NCBI RefSeq assembly: GCF_037893185.1
Contig: NZ_CP140772.1
Coordinates: forward strand, 3,224,001 to 3,288,000
Source of the DNA: Chitinophaga sp. 180180018-3
GTDB taxonomy: Bacteria; Bacteroidota; Bacteroidia; Chitinophagales; Chitinophagaceae
Reading direction: 5' to 3'
Length of the DNA stretch: 64,000 nucleotides
Part shown: positions 7,818-19,800 of the stretch, piece after piece
How positions within the stretch are numbered: position 1 is the first letter of the stretch
Layout: the number at the start of each line of letters is the position of its first letter
Notes under the pieces: generated by a model
Databases searched by the model: none
Told to the model about the DNA's origin: nothing
What the model saw: the letters and a program-made list of their open reading frames with translations, nothing else
Translations under genes and position numbers: made by a program

Positions 7818-10800
7818 CTACCGGATCACTGTTACTTCTCCTTTCAGTACATTGATCGGTCCTCCCGGTACTTTCTTGTAGCTGAGCCACCATACATAGG
7901 TGCCTACTTCCACCGGTACGCCCTTGTACTTACCATCCCATCCCTTGTGTGCATCTTCAGAGAGGAAGATCAATTCGCCCCAGCGGTTGAAGATCCTCAG
8001 CTGATAGTCGAACATCTGTCCTCTTACCACAGGTCTGAACACATCGTTACGGCCGTCGCCATTCGGTGAGAAGGCGTTGGGAACTACCGGTTTGGGTTCG
8101 CACTGTACAACTGATACGGTGATATTGTCGTTAGCAGTTCCGCAATCGTTGGATACGGTTACGATATAAGTGCCTGCTGAGCTTACGGTGCGGGTTGGGC
8201 CATAGGTGCCATCGTCCCAGCGGGCGCTCGTGATGCCGCCACCTTCCGCGCGGAGTGTGAGCGTTTCACCTACGCACAGTGTGGTGTCTCGGCCGAGGTT
8301 GATAACAGGCAGGCCGGTAGTATTTACATTTACGCTGGCGGTGTATACACGTTGACAGTATTTATCCATCACTGCCAGTTTATATTTACCTGATTGCGAC
8401 ACCTGTTTCACCGGGTTCGGGTCACCGTCGTTCCAGAGGTAGGAGATGGCATCCGGATTGGTACCATTGAGGGTGATAGTAGCACCCGGACAGATATTGC
8501 GATCAGGTCCGAGATCCAGTTTCAGCTCCGGTTTCAGACGAACATTCACGGTGTCTTTTACCACACAATTGTCTCTGCTCACCGCTACCCAGTACGCGCC
8601 AGGCTGATTCACCACAATGGAGTTGCCGGTTTCGCCGGTCTGCCATCTGATACGGCCGCCATTGGAGCTGACTGTCAGCATTACCGCCTGGTCGGGGCAA
8701 ATAGCTGTATCGCGACTCAGGCTGATATCTGGTGGCGGGTTCACACTTACTTTCACGGTATCGATCGTAATACATCCTGCTTTCATCACCTTCACCCAGA
8801 ATTGTTCCTGTGTGCTTACGAGGATGGATGACGCTGTAGAGCCGTTACTCCAGAGGTATTGAGCGCCGTTGACGTAAGCATCCAGTTTCACGGACTGGCC
8901 ACGGCAGATGGTGGTATCCGGGATAGACACCAGCGGGGTCGGTATCAGCGCCACGTGGATGGAATCCGTAGTAGCACATTCGCCGTTGCTTACATTCACC
9001 CAGTAGGTGCCAGCCTGTTTCACCACGATTCTCTGTGTGGTTTCGCCGGTTGACCATTGGATCTTGTACGCAAAGTTAGCCGGGCCTGCATCCAGTACGA
9101 GGCTGTTGCCGCCGCAGATGGTGGTATCGTTACCGAGGTGTACTGCCGGTTTCCTGATGTAGGAAAGCTGATAGGTCACGGTATCTGAAGAGCATCCGGT
9201 TCTGCCATCAGTGATGATGAAGGAGGCCGAAGTAGCACCGTTCAGATTGAACACGTTGTTATTCTGTGATCTGGGCAGACCAGGTACAGCGTTGGCTGGT
9301 GTAACCGCTACCAGTGTATAGGTAGGCAGATATACCTTACCAACTTTGCGCAGGGCGATGCGGCCGTTGTCCGAGCAATTGGACGGCAGGGTAGCTTCCA
9401 GTTTCGGTTTATCGCAAGGGTTGATGATCACCCGCTGGATCACATCATCGGCCTTATTACCGCAGGCATCTGTAATACTCCATCTTCTTATAATCGTATA
9501 TCCGTTACAGATATCTGCCACGTATGGATCTTCAGTATAGATGGCATTTTTCGGGAAACTGTTATCGCAGTTGTCCGTAGCCGTCAGTACCGGTGGTGCA
9601 GGGATCTTATCCTGACAGTAGAGTACCACATCGGCCGGAGCTGGCATGATCACCGGTCTGGTGGTGTCTTTTACCGTAAGCACCTGTTTCACAGTGTCGG
9701 CGTTGCCGCAGGCGTCTTTGGCGATCCACATCCTGATGATGCGATAGTTGGATGCACATGCGCCTGGTATGGACTCGGTGTAGATCCGGCGACTCAGCAC
9801 AAGGCCGTTTCCAATAGTGCTGCAATTATCGGATATCTGCACGTTGGTGGCAGGTGCCGGGATATTGTCGCAGCTTACCATGGTATCGGCTGGCGGTCTT
9901 ACAGTGAACACTGGTCGGGTTGTATCCTGAACAGTGATCACCTGTTTCATTTCTGATTTGTTACCACACTCGTCGGTGGCAGTCCAGGTGCGGATTTCCT
10001 GGTAGTTATTGGCACAGTTACCGGATTGTTTGATGGTTTTACTGTTTGTGAATACCTGTATGTTGCCGCTGCAGTTATCGGATGCGGTAATCACAGGCCA
10101 TGCAGGAACTTTGTCGCAGTCTACCACAGTATCCTTAGGTGCAGGCATGCTGAACACCGGTCGGGTGGTATCCTGTACCTGGATCATCTGTTGTACTGCA
10201 CGCGAGTTACCACATTCATCAAAGGCGGTCCATTTCCGGTAGATCACATAGTTGCTGTTACAGCTACCCGGATTGTGTACAGCGGAATCTTTAGGTATTA
10301 CCGTGATGATACCTGGTGTACAGTTGTCAGTAGCGGTGAGGTTGATGCCTGCAGGTATTTTGTCGCAATCCACGGTGGTATCAGCAGGTGTCGGAACATT
10401 GAATACCGGAGCAGTCATGTCTTTCACGGTTACTACCTGCCTGAGGGTAACCCCGGTGTTGCAGGCGTCTTTTGAGGTCCACGTGCGGATCAGCAGGTAA
10501 TTATTGGAGCAATTGCCCGGAAGATCCTGACGTACTTCTACGAATGGTATGATCACTTCTCCGGCACAGTCGTCCATTGCTTTCAGGGCAACGCCAGCCG
10601 GCACCTTGTCGCAGTCTACCGTTGTATCTGCCGGAGCAGGAGAGGTGAATACCGGCGCTTTGGTATCCCTGATGGTAATTGTCTGGGAGGTTGTTACCGA
10701 GAGATTACATCTGTCGGTGGCGGTCCATGTGCGCGTGATGGTGCTGAGGCAGGGCGAAGTCACTACCGTTACATCACTGTAGGTAACCGTCAGCGGTTCA

Positions 10801-13800
10801 TTATCATAAGGCAGGTGGCTGAACACCGGCGTACCGAAGTACGTGGTATAGTCCTTACCTTTTTCACATTCCACGGTCATGGCCGGCGGAGTGAATGTCA
10901 CTACCGGGTTGATGGTGATGATGGTGATCTTCACCACGTTGCTGATATTATCGATACATGCACCTGATGTCACGATCCTTCTGTACCAGGTATTAGCGCT
11001 GAGTACGCCCGGCTGGTACACATCAGCATTAGCACCCGCGATATTGGCAAACGGTCCGCCTGCGCCAGCGGTGCTTTGCTGCCACTGGTAGGAGTAAATA
11101 CCGTTACCGCCCGACAACGCATTACTACGTATAGCCATTGGCGTTTCAGTGATACATACATTCTGATCGCGTTGAATGGTATTTCCGAGGATAGGCTTGC
11201 GGTTGATCAGCGTTACGCTGGAGCTGGTTGCGTTACATACGCCATTGCTTACCACCCAGGTGAGTTGGGCAGTTTCGCCAGCAGGTACAGTGATCACGGC
11301 TTTCCGGTCGTTGATATTGCTGATACCGATCAGTGACGCGTTGTTGCTGGTAACAATCCAGGTACCTTTAGCGCCCGGTACGCCCGGATCGCTGGCATTC
11401 ATTGTGAACGAGGAGTCGTTACAATGTTCCTGGTTAGTACCGGCATTGGCGGCAACGGGGAGCTGGTAGTTGATGAGTGTTACATCGCTCCAGGTAGCGC
11501 TGCAGACGCCGTTTGTTACGGTCCAGCGAAGTACTACGGTGTCGCCAACGTTGATGTTGACCGCGGTAGCAGGATTATTGATGGCTTTGATCACGGCATT
11601 GCCTTTTACGATCGACCAGAATCCTTTAGCGCTTGGAACAGACGGTGGATAGGCGGCCATGGTGAAATCACCGTTGTTGTTACACATGGAAATATCCGGG
11701 CCTGCATAAGCACTGTCAGCTTTTTTGTAGTTGATCAGCGTAACGGTGCTGCTGGTGCTGGAGCAGGTGCCATTGGCGACAGTCCATTTGAGTATAACGG
11801 TATCGCCTATAGGTACTGTCACAGCGGAGGCCGGATTGTTCTTATCCTTGATGTTAGCAAGACCGGGAACACGGCTGACGTCTGTCCAGGTGCCGGTGGC
11901 GCTGGCAACACCGGGTTGGCTCGCATTCATGATGAAGTCGGCATTGGTATTACATTTTTCCTGGTCCGGACCTGCATAAGCGGTGATGGCTTCCTTATAG
12001 TTGATAATGGTCACCCTGCTGAAAGTGGTATCGCATACGCCGTTGGCGATGGCCCACTGGAGAACGGCGGTATCGCCTACAGGCACGGTTACAGCGGTTG
12101 CCGGGTTGTTAGGTGATTTAATAATAGCCCTGCCCGGAACGCGGCTGATATCTGTCCAGATACCAATAGCCGTTGGTACACCCGGACTATTAGCAGTCAT
12201 GATGAAGTCGCCGGTGTTATTACACAGCTGCTGATTGGCGCCCGCATTTGCTTTGCTGGCCACTGCATAATTGGTGAGATTCAATGTGGCGCTGGTTGAA
12301 TCACAGAGCCCGTTGGTGATCCACCAGGTGAACGGGACTGTATTGCCGGCAGGCACCATTACAGTGGTATTGGCGAGGGTGCTGTCGGTGATACGGATAA
12401 CACCGCGGAAAGTGGTGGGGTAACGCCATACACCGTGGGCACCATATTCAGTAGGCGTATTACCGCTAAGCGTGAACAGGGAATCGTTACAGTGTGCCTG
12501 ATCCTTTCCTACAGTAGCCACAGCCGGCCGCTGGAAGTTGGTGATCTTCAGCGAGGCACTGGACGAATCGCAGTAGCCGTTGGTGATCCACCAGGTGAAG
12601 TTGGCCGTTTGTCCGGCTGGCACAATCACCCGCGAGTTGTACAGGGTACTGTCGGAGATGCTGATATTGGTACCAGTGAATCTCCACACGCCTTTAGCGC
12701 CGAGTGCCGTAGGCTTGTTACCGGTTAAAGTGAATACCGAGTCGTTACAGTGTGCGTTTATCGGCTGCACGGTTGACTGGTTTACTTTATCATAATTGGT
12801 GATGGTCACTTTGGCACTGGACGAGTCGCAGTAGCCGTTAGTGATCCACCAGATGAAGTTGGCCGTTTGTCCGGCTGGCACAATTACCTGTGAGTTATAC
12901 AGGGTACTATCGGTGATTTTGATATTGGTACCAGTGAACCTCCACACACCTTTGGCACCGAGTGCGGTAGGCTTATTACCTGTTAAGATGTATACGGAAT
13001 CGTTACACTTAGTTGCAATCGGCTGAGTAGTAGCGGTATTCACCTTGTCGTAGTTGGTGATAGATACTTTAGCACTGGACGAATCGCAATAGCCATTGGT
13101 GATCCACCAGGTGAAGTTGGCGGTTTGACCGGCAGGTACGATCACCTGTGAGTTGTACAGGGTACTGTCGGTGATTTTGATATTGGTACCAGTGAATCTC
13201 CACACGCCTTTGGCACCGAGTGCCGTAGGCTTATTACCTGTTAAGATGTATACGGAATCGTTACACTTAGCCACAATCGGCTGAGTGGTAGCGGTATTCA
13301 CCTTGTCGTAGTTGGTGATAGACACTTTAGCACTGGACGAGTCGCAGTAGCCGTTGGTGATCCACCAGGTGAAGGTGGCGGTTTGACCAGCTGGTACAAT
13401 CACCTGAGGATTATACAAGGTGCTGTCGGAGATCCTGATATTGGTACCAGTGAACCTCCACACGCCTTTGGCGCCGAATGCCGTAGGCTTGTTACCTGTT
13501 AAGACATATACGGAGTCGTTACACTTGGCCGTAACTGGCAAAACAGTAGCGGTGTTTACCTTGTCGTAATTGGTGATAGACACTTTGGCACTGGACGAAT
13601 CGCAATAGCCGTTAGTGATCCACCAGGTGAAATTGGCTGTCTGTCCGGCAGGTACGATCACCTGTGAGTTATACAGGGTACTGTCGGTGATTTTGATATT
13701 GGTACCAGTGAATCTCCACACGCCTTTGGCGCCGAGCGCGGTAGGCTTATTACCCGTTAAGATGTACACGGAATCGTTACACTTAGCCGCAATCGGCTGA

Positions 13801-16800
13801 GTGGTAGCGGTATTCACCTTATCGTAGTTGGTGATAGACACTTTAGCGCTGGATGAATCGCAGTAGCCGTTAGTGATCCACCAGGTGAAGTTGGCTGTTT
13901 GACCGGCAGGTACGATCACCTGTGAGTTATACAGGGTGCTGTCGGTGATTTTGATATTGGTACCAGTGAACCTCCACACACCTTTAGCGCCGAGTGCTGT
14001 AGGCTTGTTACCTGTTAAAATGTATAAGGAATCATTACACTTAGCCACAATCGGCTGAGTGGTAGCGGTATTCACCTTATCGTAGTTAGTGATAGACACT
14101 TTAGCACTGGAGGAATCGCAATAACCGTTGGTGATCCACCAGGTGAAATTGGCGGTTTGTCCGGCAGGTACGATCACCTGTGAATTGTACAGGGTACTGT
14201 CGGTGATTTTAATATTGGTACCAGTGAATCTCCACACGCCTTTGGCGCCGAGCGTTGTAGGCTTGTTACCCGTTAAGATGTATACGGAGTCGTTACACTT
14301 AGCCACAATCGGCTGAGTAGTAGCGGTATTTACCTTATCGTAGTTGGTGATAGACACTTTAGCACTGGACGAATCGCAATATCCATTAGTGATCCACCAG
14401 GTGAAATTGGCGGTTTGTCCGGCAGGTACAATCACCTGTGAGTTATACAGGGTGCTGTCGGTGATTTTGATATTAGTACCAGTGAACCTCCACACGCCTT
14501 TAGCACCGAAAGCTGTAGGCTTGTTACCTGTTAAGATGTACACGGAATCGTTACACTTAGCCACAATCGGCTGAGTGGTAGCGGTATTCACCTTGTCGTA
14601 GTTGGTGATGCTTACTTTAGCACTGGACGAATCGCAATAACCATTGGTGATCCACCAGGTAAAGTTGGCGGTTTGACCGGCAGGTACGATCACCTGTGAA
14701 TTATACAGGGTACTGTCGGTGATTTTGATATTGGTACCAGTGAACCTCCACACGCCTTTGGCGCCGAGCGCTGTAGGCTTGTTACCCGTTAAGATGTATA
14801 CAGAGTCGTTACACTTAGCCGCAATCGGCTGAGTAGTAGCGGTATTCACCTTGTTGTAGTTGGTGATAGATACTTTAGCACTGGATGAATCGCAGTAGCC
14901 ATTGGTGATCCACCAGGTGAAGTTGGCGGTTTGACCGGCAGGTACGATCACCTGTGAATTATACAGGGTACTATCGGAGATTTTGATGTTGGTGCCAGTG
15001 AATCTCCACACGCCTTTGGCGCCGAGTGCTGTAGGCTTGTTACCGGTTAAGATGTACACGGAGTCGTTACACTTAGCTGCAATCGGCTGAGTAGTAGCGG
15101 TATTCACCTTGTCGTAATTGCTGATGCTTACTTTGGCACTGGAGGAATCGCAATAACCGTTGGTGATCCACCAGGTGAAATTGGCGGTTTGTCCGGCAGG
15201 TACGATCACCTGTGAATTATACAGGGTACTGTCGGTGATTTTGATATTGGTACCAGTGAATCTCCACACACCTTTGGCGCCGAGCGTCGTCGGTTTATTA
15301 CCTGTTAAGATGTATACGGAGTCGTTACACTTGGCTGCAATCGGCAGGGTAGTAGCGGTATTCACCTTATCGTAGTTGGTGATAGACACTTTGGTGCTGG
15401 ATGAATCACAATAACCATTAGTGATCCACCAGGTAAAGTTGGCGGTTTGACCGGCAGGTACGATCACCTGTGAATTATACAGGGTACTATCGGTGATTTT
15501 GATATTGGTACCAGTGAATCTCCACACACCTTTGGCGCCGAGCGCCGTCGGTTTATTACCCGTTAAGATGTATACGGAGTCGTTACACTTAGCTGCAATC
15601 GGCTGAGTGGTAGCGGTATTCACCTTATCGTAGTTGGTGATAGACACTTTGGCACTGGATGAATCGCAATAACCGTTGGTGATCCACCAGGTGAAATTGG
15701 CGGTTTGACCGGCAGGTACAATCACCTGTGAATTATACAGGGTACTGTCGGTGATTTTGATATTGGTACCAGTGAATCTCCACACGCCTTTGGCACCGAA
15801 AGCGGTAGGCTTGTTACCTGTTAAGATGTATACAGAATCGTTACACTTAGCCACAATCGGCTGAGTAGTAGCGGTATTCACCTTGTCATAGTTGGTGATA
15901 GACACTTTGGCACTGGACGAATCGCAATAACCATTAGTGATCCACCAGGTGAAGTTGGCGGTTTGACCGGCAGGTACGATCACCTGCGAGTTATACAGGG
16001 TACTGTCGGTGATTTTGATATTAGTACCAGTGAACCTCCACACGCCTTTAGCGCCGAGTGCTGTAGGCTTGTTACCTGTTAAAATGTATAAGGAATCATT
16101 ACACTTAGCCACAATCGGCTGAGTGGTAGCGGTATTCACCTTGTCGTAGTTGGTGATAGATACTTTAGCACTGGATGAATCGCAGTAGCCATTGGTGATC
16201 CACCAGGTGAAGTTGGCTGTTTGACCGGCAGGTACGATCACCTGTGAGTTGTACAGGGTACTGTCGGTGATTTTGATATTAGTACCAGTGAATCTCCACA
16301 CGCCTTTAGCACCGAGTGCCGTAGGCTTGTTACCTGTTAAGATGTATACAGAATCGTTACACTTAGCCACAATCGGCTGAGTGGTAGCGGTATTCACCTT
16401 ATCGTAGTTAGTGATAGACACTTTGGCACTGGACGAATCGCAATAACCGTTAGTGATCCACCAGGTGAAATTGGCAGCTTGTCCGGCAGGTACAATCACC
16501 TGTGAATTATACAGGGTACTGTCAGTGATTTTGATATTGGTACCGGTGAATCTCCACACGCCTTTGGCGCCGAGTGCTGTAGGCTTGTTACCTGTTAAGA
16601 TGTACACAGAATCGTTACACTTAGCCGCAATCGGCTGAGTAGTAGCGGTATTCACCTTATCGTAGTTAGTGATAGACACTTTAGCGCTGGAGGAATCGCA
16701 ATAACCGTTAGTAATCCACCAGGTGAAGTTGGCGGTTTGACCGGCAGGCACAATCACCTGTGAGTTATACAGGGTGCTGTCGGTGATTTTGATATTGGTA

Positions 16801-19800
16801 CCAGTGAATCTCCACACACCTTTAGCGCCGAGTGCGGTAGGCTTGTTACCTGTTAAAATGTATAAGGAATCATTACACTTAGCCACAATCGGCTGAGTGG
16901 TAGCGGTATTCACCTTATCGTAGTTAGTGATAGACACTTTGGCACTGGACGAATCGCAATAACCGTTGGTGATCCACCAGGTGAAGGTGGCGGTTTGACC
17001 GGCAGGTACGATCACCTGTGAATTGTACAGGGTACTGTCGGTGATTTTAATATTGGTACCAGTGAATCTCCACACGCCTTTGGCGCCGAGCGCTGTAGGC
17101 TTGTTACCTGTTAAGATGTATACGGAGTCGTTACACTTAGCCACAATCGGCTGAGTGGTGGCGGTATTCACCTTATCGTAGTTGGTGATAGACACTTTAG
17201 CACTGGTTGAGTCGCAATAACCGTTGGTGATCCACCAGGTGAAATTGGCTGTTTGTCCGGCAGGTACGATCACCTGTGAGTTGTACAGGGTACTGTCGGT
17301 GATTTTGATATTGGTACCAGTGAATCTCCACACGCCTTTGGCGCCGAGTGCCGTAGGCTTGTTACCTGTTAAGATGTACACAGAATCGTTACACTTAGCT
17401 GCAATCGGCTGGGTAGTAGCGGTATTCACCTTATCGTAGTTAGTGATAGACACTTTAGCACTGGACGAATCGCAATAACCATTGGTGATCCACCAGGTGA
17501 AGTTGGCGGTCTGTCCGGCAGGTACGATCACCTGTGAGTTATACAGGGTGCTGTCGGTGATTTTGATATTGGTGCCGGTGAACCTCCATACACCTTTGGC
17601 ACCGAAAGCGGTAGGCTTGTTGCCTGTTAAGATGTATACGGAATCGTTACACTTAGCCGTAATCGGCTGAGTAGTAGCGGTATTCACCTTATCGTAGTTG
17701 GTGATAGACACTTTAGCACTGGACGAATCGCAATAACCATTAGTGATCCACCAGGTGAAGTTGGCTGTTTGTCCGGCAGGTACGATCACTTGCGAATTGT
17801 ACAGGGTGCTGTCGGTGATTTTGATATTGGTACCAGTGAATCTCCACACGCCTTTGGCGCCGAGCGCTGTAGGCTTGTTACCTGTTAAGATGTATACGGA
17901 GTCGTTACACTTAGCCGTAATCGGCTGGGTAGCAGCGGCATTCACCATGTCGTAGTTGGTGATAGATACTTTAGCACTGGACGAATCGCAATAACCATTG
18001 GTGATCCACCAGGTGAAGTTGGCGGTCTGTCCGGCAGGTACGATCACCTGTGAGTTATACAGGGTGCTGTCGGTGATTTTGATATTGGTGCCGGTGAACC
18101 TCCACACACCTTTGGCACCGAAAGCGGTAGGCTTGTTACCTGTTAAGATGTATACGGAATCGTTACACTTGGCCACAATCGGCTGAGTGGTAGCGGTATT
18201 CACCTTGTCGTAGTTGGTGATGCTTACTTTGGCACTGGACGAATCGCAATAACCATTAGTGATCCACCAGGTGAAATTGGCAGTTTGTCCGGCAGGTACA
18301 ATCACCTGTGAATTATACAAGGTGCTGTCAGTGATTTTAATATTGGTGCCGGTGAATCTCCACACGCCTTTGGCGCCGAGCGCTGTAGGCTTGTTACCTG
18401 TTAAGATATACACGGAGTCGTTACACTTAGCCACAATGGGCTGAGTAGTAGCGGTATTTACCTTATCGTAATTGGTGATAGATACTTTAGCGCTGGAGGA
18501 ATCGCAATAGCCATTGGTGATCCACCAGGTGAAGTTGGCGGTTTGTCCGGCAGGCACAATCACCTGTGAGTTATACAGGGTACTATCGGAGATTTTGATG
18601 TTGGTACCAGTGAATCTCCACACGCCTTTGGCGCCGAGTGCTGTAGGCTTGTTACCTGTTAAGATGTATACGGAATCGTTACACTTAGCCACAATCGGCT
18701 GAGTGGTAGCGGTGTTCACCTTATCGTAATTAGTAATGGTGACTTTCGCGTTGGTAGAATCACAGAAGCCATTGGTGATCCACCAGGTGAAAGTGGCCGT
18801 TTGTCCGGCAGGCACAATCACCTGTGAGTTGTACAGGGTGCTGTCGGTGATTTTAATATTGGTGCCGGTGAATCTCCACACGCCTTTGGCGCCGAGTGCT
18901 GTCGGTTTATTACCTGTTAAGATGTATACGGAGTCGTTACACTTAGCCACAATCGGCTGAGTAGTAGCGGTATTCACCTTATCGTAGTTGGTGACGGTCA
19001 CTTTAGCACTGGTTGAGTCACAATAGCCGTTGGTGATCCACCAGGTGAAGGTGGCCGTTTGTCCGGCTGGTACAATTACCTGTGTGTTATATTTTGTGCT
19101 ATCGGTGATGCTAATATTCTTATTGGTATATCTCCACACACCTTTAGCGCCAAACATGGTTGGGTTGTTACCAGTGAGGGTAAATACCGAATCATTACAA
19201 TGTGCAGGAATAGCCGCGGCAGTAGCTGTGTTTGGTTTGTCGTAGTTAGAAATGACGGATTTAGCGCTGGACGAATCGCAGACACCATTGGTAATCCACC
19301 AGGTAAAGTTGACTGTTTGTCCGGCTGGTACAATTACTTTCGTAGTACCCAGGGTACTGTCAGTGATGGTGATGTTTTTGCCATTATATCTCCATACACC
19401 CCTTGCTCCTGTACCTACCGGGGTATTACCGGTCAGGTAGAATACAGAATCATTACAGTGTACCTGATCACCGGCGGTAGCAGCGAGATTAGGTTTCGGG
19501 AATACGGTTACTATAATGGAAGCACAACTGGTGTTAGCACAGGCGCCGGCGCCTTCAGCCCTTACATAGTAGGTAGTGGTGCTGGTAAGATCAAACACCA
19601 CCTGTGAGCTGTCGGCGTTTGCCGATTTCGGTGTGGCCTTCACACTGCCCGGATTGCCGGGGCATGCTCCGGTATACCATCTCCATTTAACAGATTTGCC
19701 GGTAGAATCAACCCCCAGTGAGCCTCCCGTTACGGTCAGGGTAGTAGTACCGGAAACACAAAGACTGTCGACCGTAGCCGTGATCCCCGTTGGGGCAGTG

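Noticed and set aside
12786..18977. CRISPR-like regular spacing
   Set aside because: The 258-bp period is made of near-identical coding units with no short repeat and unique spacers.
12435..19607. Many plus-strand open frames of 60-180 codons opposite the giant gene
   Set aside because: They repeat every 258 bp with the array, vary only as the minus-strand units do, and are shadows of a well-supported coding frame.
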